Numbered from the stretch's first letter, positions 22,501-33,400 are shown. The stretch: 64,000 bases of DNA from Strix aluco (GCF_031877795.1 NC_133971.1:12688325-12752324), one strand, 5' to 3'. Translations and numbers: made by a program. Notes: a model not told the origin generated them from the sequence alone.

Positions 22501-25500
22501 ATCTGTTGGCCACACTTCTGGCTGTGAGTGCACATTGCTGGCTCATGTCCAACTTTTCATCCACCAGTACCCCCAAGTCCTTCTTCACAGGTCTGCTCTC
22601 AATCCCTTCATCCCCCAACCTGTATTGATACCGGGGTTCACCCTCACCCAAGTGTAGGATCTTGCACTTGGCCTTGTTGAACCTTGTGAGGTTCACATGG
22701 GCCTACTTCTCAAGCTTGTCCAGGTCCCTCTGGATGGTACCCTTTCCCTGAGGTGTGTCAGCCGCACCACTCAACTTGGTGTCATCTGCAAACTGGCTGA
22801 GGGTGCACTCAATCCCACTGTCTGTGTCACTGATGAAGATACAAAACAACACAGGCCCCTGAGGAACACATCATGATTAATAATGTTCAGCTGAGAGCTC
22901 CTTGTTCTGTATGTGGAACTCCTTTTCCTCATGTGCATAGCTTTACTTTTATCTTCTTCAGATTTCATCTGTCATTATCTCATCATTCAGGTCCTCTGCA
23001 ATTCTTCTAACTGCTCTCGGCTTTACTATCCCGAGTAACTTAGTGTTTTCAAAAAACGCAGTGACTTGGCTGTTTGCCTGCTTTGTTACTGAGCTCACTG
23101 AACAGCTCAAGCCCCAACCTACTAATGATCTTCCTCCATTGAAAGAAGTGATTGTTTGCTTCTAACTTCTGTTTCCTGTCTTTTAACCATCTATTTATTC
23201 ATGTTCCCATCACCCCAGGACTACGTAGTTTCCTTAAAAACCTTTGGTTAGAGATTCTGTGTGAGTCCAAATATATCACATGTAGCCCTTTCTAAACACT
23301 CTGAGAGGCTGGTAAGGCAGTTCCCTTTATAGCCATGTTACAAATACCAAGGAGGTTATTTTATCTCTTACTGTTGCTTCTACTTGTTCAGGGCTGACGT
23401 CAGAATTACAGACCTGGATGCATTCTAAATATTTTCTTTAATACTTATAAATGTGGTTTTGGTGTTTTATTTTGTTTTTTTAAAAATTATAATCTTCTAT
23501 GAAGAAATACTTCCGCAGAGAGATTTCTCGATTAATTTTTGAAAGGAAATCAATGTCGTTGGTTGCAGTAAATTTACAGTTTCTTTGATGACCTTGATTA
23601 CTTATTGATGGCTTAGAACGCACATCAAAGCCTTGACTTTGGGGACTTTTTAATATTCCTTGCTTTGTTTCTTTAACATAACTTCTTTTTTAAATTGTGG
23701 GAAGAATCTTCAAGGGTCTTTATTATTAGTTTGTGACAATTAACTGTGAATATGTTAGCTTTAATATATTCAAATAGATTCCTTTTTCTAATACAATAAG
23801 CTGTAGCTGTGTAACATGAAAATTTTGATGTTAAGCTTAGTTATCAGTATAGTGCATGTGGAACATGCCTATATAAAGAAGAGTTTCTGAAATATAGACT
23901 ATTTGCAATGAAATGCTAGAAATTGTTTGATATGTGAGATCAAAACCATCAATCTTAAGTGAGTTTTGTTGGGTTTTTTTCTTTTCGCTGTATACATTAG
24001 TATTTTGTCTGGATAGCTCAAGGTATGGCTAGAATTTTTCCATTGTATGAAAGTGGTTTTATCCTGTGATTTTAAACATTTCTAAATAGAAAGGATAATG
24101 ACAGTCAAATGATAGAAAATTCTATTAATTGATACTTTCAAGATGAATGTGAGGATGATCTAAATAACTAGGTTGACTAAAATGTCAGGTAGCTAACCAA
24201 ACAAATAAGAACTTTTTAAACAGTATTTTAAATCTCATCTGGTACTTCAAAGTAGTTATGATTATTTTTCTTTCTTTTAGTGAAGCAGCAAGTGAAGAAG
24301 GGGATTTAAGTGAGGTAAGTAACTTTTTTTTTTTTTTTTTTTTACAAATAAGTCTTTGTTTTTTACTGTGTGTGAATTAACATTTTTTTAGGGGAACAAA
24401 TGCTATTTTAGAGGATTTTGAAAACTAGCTCAAGTTAGATTTCCAGCAGAGATCTTAGAACCCTTTCAGAGTTCTAAGGTTTGACCATTGTGAACATTCA
24501 CAGTAGGGCAGAGCTACTACTGCATTTTATAAAAACTGCTTACCAGATATTTCAGTCAATAGATTACATACGTGGGAGGTTATCTACCATAGAGTGACAA
24601 ACCATTAATAAAAGCCCTGAAATTGCTTCTAAAAAAACCAAAAAAGTTAAAATTAAGTTTGACATGAATAATGATATAACTCTAATGTCTCAGGGGAAAT
24701 CTGTGTGTGAGTGAGAGTCCTGTAGGAAAGATTTTTTTCAAAGAAACAAAAGTTCAGTGAATATTTATCACTTAAGTTGTATAGATGAAGACAGTCACCT
24801 CTGCAAGACAGGAAATCTGAATAACCAAACAGTGACATTCAACCAAACATGGAGGCTATTTTAATTACGAGGAAATCGTCATTCATGATGAGATTGCTAG
24901 CTGAAGTATCTTTGCCTCCACGCGTAGGTCATGGGGGTGCCCCTTTGAGTTGCTGTTGAGACAATGATGTAATATTTGATGAGGAATGTAATCTGCCATT
25001 CCCCAGACTGAATCCTGAAAAGTACTGTTTTGCATATGAATCCACCATGCATAAGTACTGCAGTGTTAGTTGATGCACTGTGGAAGTGGAGGAAAGACAC
25101 AGTCTATCCCATTCTTGTGCATAAAAAAAGGAGAACAGTCTGCTTCCACCCTGTTTCCTGTTGTTTTTTTCACAAAGCATAGTATGAGTTCAGGTTCTCT
25201 TAATCTTCTTTGTTCCTGCTGTGCAGGAACATTTAAGTGTTAGGAGGGTTCTGAGAATGGTATTTAATTAATAATTCTTCAGATGTTCAAATAGCCGTTT
25301 GTTAAGTGAACTGGATTTGGGGAATATAGAACAGGGATGTTAGATATATTTATTTAAATTTTTATTTTTCAGCCTAATTAATCTGAATGCTGTTATAATA
25401 ATGTCATGAGATAGGAAATAGGAAGGCGTTTTTTTTCCTGCAGGTGCTCTTCTTACATTTCATTTCATTGAAAGATTTTAGCTAGAATCTAGCATTTCAG

Positions 25501-27493
25501 GCAGCTACCGGAGCCTTGTAACGTGATTTTATCTAGTTTTAGATTTACTAGTATTTTATCATCTCCTTTGGATTTATTTCATTTAACACATCACAGGATC
25601 ACTTTCACATTTACACGGCTGCAACACGTTGGTAGTTTTATAGCCATCCTATGAGCAAATAATTCTTCCAGATCTCCCCACCTCGCTCATGTAACAAGTC
25701 CCTAGCGTGTAAGAGAAACTCTTTTTATTATTCCCTAAGCACCTGACCTTGCTGTTCATGGTATTAAATACCATCCTGTTTCTCTTACTGCAGTCCTTGA
25801 GGTCATACATTTCATGCTTTGAGACTTGGATCCTTTGTATTAACAGTACCTCATCACTACTTGTTGAATCTCTTTTTGTGCCTGATTAAGGAAAACATAT
25901 GAAATGTGTTCACAGGACTGATTTTTTTCCACCAGTGACATTCCTCCATTTCCCGTTTTTGCATAACTTGTTTTCCTCTCCCTATTTGTCAGTTAGTTAC
26001 TAAACAGTAAGTTTCTTGTAGTACTGTGGCTTGATATCCTCCCCCTAATTCAGTAATCTTCACAAATGACTAAATCATAATACATACAGTAGCCATTAGT
26101 CATTCTGACACAAAATATCTTATTACACTTTTATTTCCAGAGCTAAGAGAAGAATAGGGCAACTACCCAACAAACAACAACAGCAAAAACGAGTACAGCT
26201 TCCAGGCAGTTTTGCATTTCTGTGTCACTAGGGTAACATCATCATTCAGCTGAACAGCTGCTTCCCTCCTGAGGTGTCATGTAGCCCACCCTGGGTGGAA
26301 ATGTGTTAAATCTATTAGTTGGTAATGAGACTTCCAAAAAATGAGAGTCTAAAAGATATAAGATCAGATGGAGTTAATGAGACAGAAGAGGGACTGGAGG
26401 AGGAGACTGGACAGGAAAAAAGAGTAGAGTTGCAGGAGGGAAGGGATTGAGGAGGAAGGTTGTATTCTATTTTTTCTTTCCAGAGGAAAACTGGTGAAAT
26501 CCTTTGCAGATTGAGGGGAATGGAAGGTTGGGGAAGTAGGGAATTCAGCTGAGTTGGACAAGTTGAACCATTTTGTTTCTTCCATTTTAAAATACCATCC
26601 GTGGACCACCCCTTCCCGTTACTCAGATTTCTGTAAATTTTAATTGGTTTACTACTTAGCAATTGCAATTTGTCTAGAATTGTCTTGGTTTTATTCTAGA
26701 AATTCTCCTGTCCAACTCTTTGTGTTTCAGTGAAATGGTCTTACCTAAGCCCTAGCCAAATCTTCACCAAGTCAGGATGATTGGTTCCACAGGTTTCACA
26801 GCCTCTTTTGATCAATGTAGTATTTTTTAAATTCCCTCACAGAGACTGATGGGCAAACCTCTTCCATCCCATTGTGACTGTAGTCTAGCCCTGTAGCAGG
26901 AAGTTCTTAAGTTCTTAGTAAGTTTTGTTTTTCTTTTAATGGAAATGCTTAATATATTTCTTTGATCAAATTTTGGATTCATGAATAATGGCCAGACTGA
27001 TACCACCTTGCTGTGAGGTCTTCTGAAGACCTGTAAGGATTCACAGTCTAGAATAGCCTGGTTTCATTTTTTAAGCCATACGAAAAAGATTAAATTTGTG
27101 TATGAAAAAATATTTAATTATCATGTTTCGAATTTTTTGTTCTCTCTGAAGGAAATCAGGAGAAAGTTGTTTGAAAAGTTTGCTTTGAAATGAAATAATT
27201 TTCTTTTTTTTTTCTGTAAGGGATTATCTTTGTAAGAAAAACTTTCCATGTTCTACATTCTGTAGTAAAAAAATAAAAAGGCTAAAGGAGAAGTTTTATC
27301 ATTTTAAATCAATAAAGGAGGAAGAAGAATGTGATGAAGATGGTGATAGTGTAGAAGGTGAAGCTGCTAGCAATGAGAGATTTCAAATAAAAGAACGCAT
27401 TGCCAAGAAGTTGAAAATTGATACAAGTGAAAATGCTAAACAGCAACTTCAAGATGAAGAAGCTAAGACAGAAAAGAAAACAACTAGTCGCAG
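10511..27493 (+). CDS. CWC27: CWC27, spliceosome-associated cyclophilin, exons 1-10 (5' part of gene)
   Basis: CWC27 is a nuclear cyclophilin-family protein of the spliceosome that pairs with CWC22. I joined ten exons with consistent phases: 10511-10552, 11472-11568, 13059-13171, 15067-15210, 15942-16040, 16214-16317, 17368-17437, 21103-21182, 24281-24314 and 27318-27493, giving 959 nt, or 319 residues plus 2 nt. The human protein is 472 residues, so roughly the last third (the basic coiled region and the C-terminus) lies beyond the window. The cyclophilin domain covers about residues 8-170 and includes [20 protein letters not shown] and [22 protein letters not shown]. Cyclophilin-A R55, F60, Q63 and H126 are conserved (R56, F61, Q64, H127), but the Trp121 equivalent is E122, as in other CWC27 proteins, which fits weak or absent isomerase activity. 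An acidic/basic linker follows. It is divergent from SREK1IP1. Confidence 0.95.
10553..11471 (+). other. CWC27 intron 1, G-rich in its first 400 bp
   Basis: The first part is very G-rich with an 11-G run at 10881-10891 and a diverged 35-bp tandem pair (10701-10735 and 10736-10770). The remainder is AT-rich with no repeat recognised. The several open frames here on both strands are composition artefacts. Confidence 0.65.
11472..11568 (+). CDS. CWC27: CWC27 coding exon 2
   Basis: This 97-nt exon encodes [20 protein letters not shown] and [12 protein letters not shown], the first strands and helix of the cyclophilin fold. The acceptor is TTTTATAG and the donor GTAATG. Confidence 0.97.
11569..11640 (+). 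other. CWC27 intron 2, 5' end
   Basis: Short intronic segment between the exon 2 donor and the GC-rich block. Nothing else is seen. Confidence 0.5.
11641..11861. other. GC-rich block in CWC27 intron 2 with inverted repeats at its left edge
   Basis: This is a sharply bounded GC- and CpG-rich segment inside AT-rich intron, about 70 bp after exon 2. At its left edge are two overlapping inverted repeats: GAGGTC/GACCTC (8-nt loop) and CTCGTGGC/GCCACGAG. On the right it runs directly into CR1 sequence. Origin unknown: it could be part of the adjacent insertion, such as a captured or transduced promoter piece, or an independent element. Confidence 0.45.
11862..12575 (+). mobile_element. CR1 LINE 3' end
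   Basis: The segment encodes the degraded C-terminal part of CR1 ORF2: [16 protein letters not shown], then [11 protein letters not shown] and [15 protein letters not shown], with stops and shifts afterwards. It includes the [14 protein letters not shown]-like region and the 3' tail that ends around GGAACTAGATGATCTTTAAG. The 5' end is truncated near 11862. It lies in sense orientation to CWC27, in intron 2. Confidence 0.88.
12576..13058 (+). other. CWC27 intron 2, 3' part
   Basis: Ordinary intron ending in a long T-run polypyrimidine tract (13038-13056) before the exon 3 AG. No repeat is recognised. Confidence 0.5.
13059..13171 (+). CDS. CWC27: CWC27 coding exon 3
   Basis: This 113-nt exon encodes [19 protein letters not shown] followed by [18 protein letters not shown], the core active-site segment of the cyclophilin fold, with R56, F61 and Q64. 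The acceptor follows a long T tract; the donor is GTATTT. Confidence 0.97.
13172..13300 (+). other. CWC27 intron 3 before the solo LTR
   Basis: Short intron segment ending in ATGCT (13296-13300), which is the left copy of the LTR target-site duplication. Confidence 0.6.
13301..13807 (-). mobile_element. solo LTR of an endogenous retrovirus, 507 bp, with 5-bp target-site duplication
   Basis: The block begins TGTTAC and ends GCCACA, so it has TG...CA termini, and it is flanked by a perfect 5-bp duplication ATGCT (13296-13300 and 13808-13812). Minus orientation is suggested by a TATA-type GTATAAAT on the minus strand at 13655-13662. It contains two copies of CCTAGGGTTTAACAAC near 13425 and 13451. 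There is no internal retroviral gene next to it, so it is a solo LTR. A 5-bp duplication is usual for ERV class III (ERVL)-like elements. Family cannot be named. Confidence 0.75.
13813..15066 (+). other. CWC27 intron 3 after the solo LTR
   Basis: AT-rich intron with no recognised repeat. It ends in TTTGCCAG before exon 4. Confidence 0.5.
15067..15210 (+). CDS. CWC27: CWC27 coding exon 4
   Basis: This 144-nt exon encodes [39 protein letters not shown] and NNKHTIFGK. It holds the Glu (E122) that replaces the catalytic-pocket Trp of active cyclophilins, and the conserved H127. The donor is GTCTGC, a poor match to consensus at +3 to +5. Confidence 0.97.
15211..15941 (+). other. CWC27 intron 4, nothing recognised
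   Basis: AT-rich intron of 731 bp with no repeat recognised. Confidence 0.6.
15942..16040 (+). CDS. CWC27: CWC27 coding exon 5
   Basis: This 99-nt exon encodes [20 protein letters not shown] and [13 protein letters not shown], the C-terminal part of the cyclophilin domain. The acceptor ends TTGACAG and the donor is GTGAGA. Confidence 0.96.
16214..16317 (+). CDS. CWC27: CWC27 coding exon 6
   Basis: This 104-nt exon encodes [20 protein letters not shown] and then [23 protein letters not shown] is nearly invariant in vertebrates. It is followed by the basic/acidic linker. Intron 5 before it is only 173 bp. Confidence 0.96.
16318..17367 (+). other. CWC27 intron 6
   Basis: Intron of 1.05 kb. 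It contains a small GGAAT triplication at 17161-17177. No other repeat is recognised. Confidence 0.5.
17368..17437 (+). CDS. CWC27: CWC27 coding exon 7
   Basis: This 70-nt exon encodes [20 protein letters not shown] and VSQ, matching the conserved [14 protein letters not shown] segment. The donor is GTGCTG. Confidence 0.95.
17438..19619 (+). other. CWC27 intron 7, 5' part, nothing recognised
   Basis: AT-rich intron. I recognise no repeat family or exon here. Confidence 0.5.
19620..20115. repeat. unclassified interspersed repeat candidate
   Basis: This roughly 500-bp block has a different base composition from the AT-rich flanks (purine- and GC-richer) and lacks any coding frame of interest. 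Its sequence resembles avian interspersed repeats I have seen but cannot name, possibly an LTR internal or flank piece. No terminal TG/CA pair or target-site duplication was found. Confidence 0.35.
20116..21102 (+). other. CWC27 intron 7, 3' part
   Basis: Ordinary intron with a short CA run near 20260-20272 and several T tracts (20323, 20840, 21082). It ends in a T-tract and AACAG before exon 8. Confidence 0.5.
21103..21182 (+). CDS. CWC27: CWC27 coding exon 8
   Basis: This 80-nt exon encodes [20 protein letters not shown] and SVPAVK, identical to human through DPHLSSVP. The donor is GTTAAT. Confidence 0.96.
21283..21950 (-). mobile_element. ancient CR1/L3-like LINE, 3' part (left of the nested CR1)
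   Basis: On the minus strand this matches my memory of the ancient amniote CR1/L3 type: a start around GCAATGCTGGATCAGACC, then the region with TCTTCACAACAGAAGTTGTGCTGTACC and GTTGCTCTTCCC. Divergence is high, so the family is not certain. It continues beyond the younger CR1 insertion at 22890-23420. Confidence 0.5.
21951..22875 (-). mobile_element. CR1 LINE 3' end nested in an ancient LINE
   Basis: The minus strand encodes CR1 RT pieces from the FADD region (as [10 protein letters not shown]-like) through [35 protein letters not shown] and the [13 protein letters not shown] region, ending in a typical CR1 3' tail at 21951-21990. The 5' end is truncated at about 22875. It is antisense to CWC27, in intron 8. 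It is younger than the flanking LINE. Confidence 0.9.
22876..23420 (-). mobile_element. ancient CR1/L3-like LINE, continuation (right of the nested CR1)
   Basis: The minus-strand sequence resembles the RT-coding part of ancient amniote CR1/L3, such as the region read on plus as CATAGCTTTACTTTTATC, TTTCATCTGTCATTATCTC and the CTTTTAACCATCTATTTATTC stretch. Together with 21283-21950 it makes one interrupted relic. Confidence 0.5.
23421..24280 (+). other. CWC27 intron 8, 3' part, nothing recognised
   Basis: AT-rich intron with no repeat recognised. It ends in TTTCTTTTAG before exon 9. Confidence 0.5.
24281..24314 (+). CDS. CWC27: CWC27 coding exon 9
   Basis: This short 34-nt exon encodes [11 protein letters not shown] after a split Ser codon. 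The acceptor is TTTCTTTTAG and the donor GTAAGT, both strong, and the phases fit exons 8 and 10. The region is acidic and poorly conserved in the family, so the assignment rests mainly on splice sites and phase. Confidence 0.85.
24315..25559 (+). other. CWC27 intron 9, 5' part
   Basis: Intron beginning with a long T run (24324-24343). No repeat family is recognised. Confidence 0.5.
25560..26060 (-). mobile_element. ancient L3/CR1-like LINE relic
   Basis: On the minus strand this resembles diverged L3/CR1 RT sequence, read on plus as TGCTGTTCATGGTATTAAAT, CTGTTTCTCTTACTGCAGTC and GAGACTTGGATCC. Recognition is from memory of the ancient family, with high divergence. Confidence 0.42.
26061..27317 (+). 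other. CWC27 intron 9, 3' part
   Basis: Ordinary intron. A purine-rich patch occurs at about 26340-26460. The end of the intron before exon 10 lacks a good polypyrimidine tract. Confidence 0.5.
27318..27493 (+). CDS. CWC27: CWC27 coding exon 10
   Basis: This 176-nt exon encodes an acidic stretch ([17 protein letters not shown]) and then [18 protein letters not shown], matching the conserved [13 protein letters not shown] of other CWC27 proteins, and ends in TTSR with 2 nt of the next codon. The donor is GTAAGT. The acceptor AG at 27316-27317 is weak, with in-frame alternatives 3 nt or more downstream. The next exon, expected to begin with a SEELRKEARQL-like sequence, is not found up to 64000. 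Confidence 0.93.
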
Positions 27494-30400
27494 GTAAGTT
27501 TCATGTTGTTTGCTTTTTGCTTTTTTTTTTTTCTTCAGCTTGTTTACAGTTAGATTTTCTGCTCAATTTCAGTTTTGCAGTTACTACATTGATAGGTTAA
27601 TATTACATTAAAATTATTTCCCACTGCCCACATCCAGCTATGGAAGATGAAATTGCTTATTGCTTTCTCATTTCTTAGTTTCATTTGGCAGTTTGAGCCA
27701 AACCATTAAGTCACATTTTGTTACACTGAGCACTAATTGATACCTTGTATGGAAGTTTTCTTCTTCCCTCTAAGTTATAAATGAAGAGTGTTTACATGTA
27801 TTTATCATGCTTTATGTTGTCTTTCTACACAGCTGGAAGATTGAGTTTTGTAGCTTCTTTATCTGTGATAATACATGGTGGTCATCCACCACTTAGACTT
27901 ACAGAAAGTAAAGGCTTCCTAGTCATCCATTAAAGTCTGGTTTAACACAGTAGTTGTTCTTGCCGTGTACCAGTTTTTCAACACTGCAACTGATACATCA
28001 GTTTTTAAATACCTAAGGCTGTTCTTAGAGAGTTGGAATATGACTGTGTTTAGTAGCGTAACACTGTATTCCAATTATTATTAAACTAACACTAGAAAAA
28101 TTATTATGTTTCTGTAGCAGTATTCAGCCCTTTACAGACATGTGATAAAACTCTACCAGCTTTTGTGAACATCTGTACTGATTAGCACTCAATTTTCAGT
28201 GAGATAATTTGTTTTCTTGGAACCTTGTGTTTTGGCAGTCTTTCTTCTAGAACTTGTTTGGGAATTTCTGCTTAATAATATTTATATTGCATAAAAACAT
28301 TCATCATGTATGCAGGTGATGTGTGGTGGACCTGATGGGAAACTTGCTAGGAATGATTGTCCAATATTTCAGTAAATGTGGGCTCCAGAAGTTACTGAAC
28401 AATTAAGTCTTTGCACTTACAAAGTTCAATGTGCAAATTTACTTACTCAGTGAAACTTACTGGGGTAGTGGGAGGAAGCATCAAAAAAGTAATTTAGATT
28501 TTTGTACTCTGACTCTGCACAGTTGTCATAAATAACTGCCTGATGAAATTATTCAGGCTTTACCTATACTAAATTCTGTATGTACTGGGTGTCTGAGATT
28601 CTCTCCCACAAGTTTCCTCTGAGCTGAGCCATTCATACTCTTTTTTTTTTTTTCTTCTGTTTACCCCCACTGCAGATATGGTTTTATATGTAATGGCCAA
28701 GGCATATTGCCAGCATGGAAGAATCCAGGACAGTCTGTTTGTGACAAAAGAATACCTGGTAGTCAATACAAACACTTTACAAGTTCCGTAGCAGTTACCA
28801 TCCCTATTAACAACTGGGAAGTAAAGGCTTTGGCTCAAGACACATGAAGAGAAATTTGTTTTAATAATAATACACTTTGAGATAAAATGCATTTTGAAAC
28901 TGGTTGGGAAACAGAAGGAATAACTGAAACAAGATCAGTTGTTTACTCCTTGCAGGTTATTCTGGTTTAATATGACTATATATACCAACTATATCTTGTT
29001 GAAGAAGGGGCTGTTCTCAGTTATGGTGGGCATTCAATCATTATCTTAATTGTGAAGCAAAACTAATTATTAAGAGAAAAGGGAAATCACACTGTGACAT
29101 TTGCAGCTTGATGGATATTGATTTGATTATTTTTAGTGAAAGAATTTGATATGATTTTAAAAGCAAGATTAGTAAGTTTTGACCATTCCACATGTAGTAT
29201 TTCTAACTCTGTGTGGTCTATATGTTTAGAAGCAGGCTGTGCTTTTAGAGTAGTAGGAACACTTGCATTATTTTGGATAATCTTTTAATATTGGTGTATA
29301 AAAATATACCAACTGTAAGTGTTGCTGTTTGTCTGCCTGTTTTGGAGCAGTGAAAAGCCCAGTGAGAACATTGCCAAGAAAACAATTTTTATAAATCACT
29401 TTAAAAAGTTCAAATAGCTCCAGAAAATGAAATATTCATGGAATTTAAACAGGAAATTCAATGTCGTTTTCTGCGTCTTCGCCGGTATTAATTTCAATCT
29501 GAGAAGCACACCAGGTACAGTACAGAAGCCTTTGTAATTTAAGCAAATCTGAGTAGGTTCCAGTCAGTTCTGTTTCAGGCCTAGATGATTTTACTTCTGA
29601 AGTTCCTTGTAATTTTGTGTTTGCTGAAGAGAATACCCAATGTACTTAATAGCTGGAGATAAATAAGCAACAGCATTTGACATCAACAATCCAACACAAT
29701 AGCATAAAAGGATATAGTAAACAAAATCTGTAATTTAAATGGGCATTAGTTTTTCCAATCAATTCTACTTTTAGTTAGAGGCAAGGCAACTACCTTTCAT
29801 GCTCTGGCAAACTTTATGTAGTCAACAAGATTTGTGTCATCAAATCTGTAAACTGATCTTAATACATTTCTTTTGAAACTGTGCATAAATCTGATCTCAT
29901 TGTAAAACCAGGTAGTGTTATGTACACCAGCATAATATTTCATGAGCATTGGCTTTCTGTTTTTCATTCTTCTTTTCTCTCTGTAAGAGCACCTAAATCA
30001 CAGTGCATTGAATTTAGTGCCATGTTTCAATGGCTGTGCTAGATATAACTAGGTATTGTTTCAGAGGACATATACAAGACATCTTCTAAAAACCTATTCC
30101 CTGTTTTTCCTTTCTGCCATCTTTGCAGTTGTGCTGTGTGGCTGCTTTGGAAATTGGTGTCTGTACTATCTCTGCTGTAGACAGCTAGTCCACAGGAAGT
30201 ACACTGAGATCAAGGAGGATGATGGATAACTTGGATCCCAGAATCTGGTTACTAGTCCTGTGACTGAGATTGATACGTGATCCTAGTGGTAAATTACATG
30301 AATATTTATCTTGTGTCAATTAAAATGGTTATATGTCAGTATGGGGGACAAGAGTACATGAGGTAATTTTCTGTCTCAAATCCTGCAGAAATATTGTGCT

Positions 30401-33400
30401 GAAGCAGTTCCCTGACTGCAGAAAGAAGTAATTCTTGGTTTTCAGTAGTCTGCCTTCAGAGATTGATTAGTCCTGCACCATAATAATTTTTGAGATATTA
30501 CCCATAATATTCCTCAATACAGAATAAGTATAAATTTCTTGGAGTTAATGAACTGTTGATCATGAAGATTGGACAAATGTGTTTGATAGTGTTAGATAGC
30601 TGCATCGGGTAGTGGAGGCGAGGATTCAGAAATTTAAAAGTTGTCCAAGAAAAGCTTTTTCTGAAAAAGTACATTCAAATATATGGCAGCCAAATAATAT
30701 CTTTAGAATAGCAAAAGATACTGGACTCTTGTATTTACTTGCTACCTACCTATCTGTCCAATAACCTGTCTACCGATCTGTTTAACTTCTGCGTTGCTAG
30801 AATCAAATTTGTCTAAGGTATAATAGCAAGTTTGTAGCGTGAAGGGAATGAAAAGCTAGAGCATACCCTTAGGACTGAGATACTCTGTGCCCAAGCTTTC
30901 ATGGGGTTTTACCACATTTTCAGAGACATCTGTGTAGACATTCCATAAGCTTCTGGCTCTGCCTGTAGGTGATCAATGTACTGTGTTTGTGGTTATTCCT
31001 CTCTTTCAGGGCAGTAGCAATAGCATTATAACCAAATGGGTTATCTTAACTCAGAAGAGGTTTTATTGGATCTGTTTTTAGCAGTTGGGAGCCATAGCCT
31101 TGGGAGACACTGCTTAGTACCACAAGTAACACCAGTTTCTGCTTACTGTTTTCCAAATAATTGTCTGGCATCCTGTGGCATGAAAATCAAAGGGATTATA
31201 TTGTTTGTTATAAATAAGGTGTTACTAACTTTGGGGTTTGATGAGATAAAGTAAGATAAAACATTATCAAGTTTCATTGTCTGGAATAGTGACTTCTTTG
31301 TAATTGTACTGGAAATGATTAATAATATTGTCATAGAACTTAAGCACCCACTGTAGCAGGCAGAGATGTTGGAAGTGCAAATATCAAACAAAAGGTTGGA
31401 TCCACCATACATGGCTTGAAGGGTAATGTCTACTAACATATCAGGGGGGCAAGAAATATCTGATATCTATTAGAATTGTTCATCTCATCAGATATTTAAA
31501 TGTGCTGATAGAATAACTGAACTTCTAAAAATAATTTTTCAGGGTACTGTCTTTTAGCATGCATGACTTTCTGTAAGTCTGTATTCATTTGTATCAGTCC
31601 TGTTTCTTTTAATGCAAATCCATTTGTGAAGTCAGAAGTTTGCACATCTGTTTCAGAGAAACAGTATGGAAACAATAGACACCTTCTCCCATTCATGGTA
31701 CTGAGATCCAATACCGTTTCTAAATGCAATCATACTTGGAGTGCTCAAATGGTGAAGTTAATTTTAGTCATTTGAACCTTTTGTGTATGTTTTAAAAAAT
31801 AATTTGAGACACTTTCAAATTTTGTATTAGATAGGAAACCTCGGGAAGAAGAGTTTCCCGCTTATTCAGGCAAATTGTTGGAGAAATTCCACATTCCACA
31901 GGTCTTTTGTTTTTTATTAGAAAGCTTAAACCTAAATTTCACAGTATGTAACAGCTGTTTACATGAAGGAATGTATACAGATAGAAGGAGTGTTTGCCAT
32001 CATTGCAATAGTAATCAAATTTATCAGCATTACATTGAGTTTGTAAAATGGCAGTGGCTTGAGATGATCGTTTGAAGGCTTCAGCATGAACAGTCTTCTA
32101 GTTTGGTAATTAAAAATACTGGTTTTACATTTGTTTTCGTCCTGTAGGTGGAGCTCGAGTGCTACACATTTCTGGTTACCAACTTTTAAAAATTTTCACT
32201 GCTTTTTGTTTGCAAGACATGCAGTGTGCAAGCAGAGTACAGCTGACTGTACAGTTTTTCACTGTACAGTCAACAATTTCAGTTGCATCGTTATAAAGGA
32301 TATGCTATTACATAGCAATATGAAATAGGTGTCTAGAATAACTGAACTACTGAGGAAGAACTTTTTTTTGAGTAGTTAACATCACTTGAATTTAACTCTG
32401 TGTTTGTATTTCCCATTGTATATTTTTCTCCTAATAACCCTATGAACTGCAGCTGAACTAAGTAATCATATTTCTTTTGACTTATAAGCCATCACTGTCC
32501 TAAGTAGATGAATAGTAATAGTAGTAGTTACTATTAACTACTATTGTAATTAATAATAGCTATACTGCCACTCCTTTGCATTCCTAGTTTTTCTTATATG
32601 CGTGTTGTCTCATGGATAAAAAAAATAACCTCATAAAACTTTAGACCTCTACTGTGTGTGTATATAAGAAATTACTTGCTTCATCCTCAAAGCACGCTTT
32701 TTAAGGTGTGATTCCTCTGACTTCTTTTTCTCCATTTGTTAAAAGACAAGATGAAATAACTAGTTTACTTAGTAAAATCTGTACTTAGTCAAATGACTTG
32801 CATCCACACTGTCATTTTGTCATCTAGGCACAGTAGTAATGAAAAATAGTTAATAATGCTAGGCTGACATGCTCAGGTTCATGCTAAGTCCATTTCAGAT
32901 CATGCAGTAAAAATTGCATATAGTTAAGACACCAACATTTTCTGAGCATCTGAATAAACACTGGCACACTGAGCACGTAAGATTGCTTTCCTAAAGTGCT
33001 CTCGTTGTACTGTGGTATAGAACAGCCAAAGGTACTTCTATGTGTGTTTTCATAGAAGTCTTTTAAAGACCTTTAAATCAAAACTTCTTTTTCACTCTGT
33101 AAATCTGCAGTTGTTATAAATGAAGAATTTGATATTTTTATTCATAAATTAATAATATATGGTAGAATATTTTGTTCTAAGTGAATTTACTGTATACTTG
33201 TTACCTCCTGCTTATAATGCAGGCATTGTAATGAAAAGAAAAATAATTTTGGAGGCTCACATAATTCTACAGCGGAATAATTCTTGTCGTTCTTTTAACT
33301 GTTGAAAATCTGTAACTTTGTTATTTATAATGGTTACATTTCTGTGCATCTGTGGAATGTATTCAAGGGGACTGAGACTGATGTCATACAAGTCTGCTGT

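Noticed and set aside
29351-29417. Possible alternative terminal exon of CWC27: AG acceptor then a frame that continues from exon 10 with SEKPSENIAKK and a stop at 29415-29417.
   Set aside because: Only the first two residues look like the expected SEE start; no poly(A) signal is tied to it, and short open runs like this occur by chance in 36 kb of intron.
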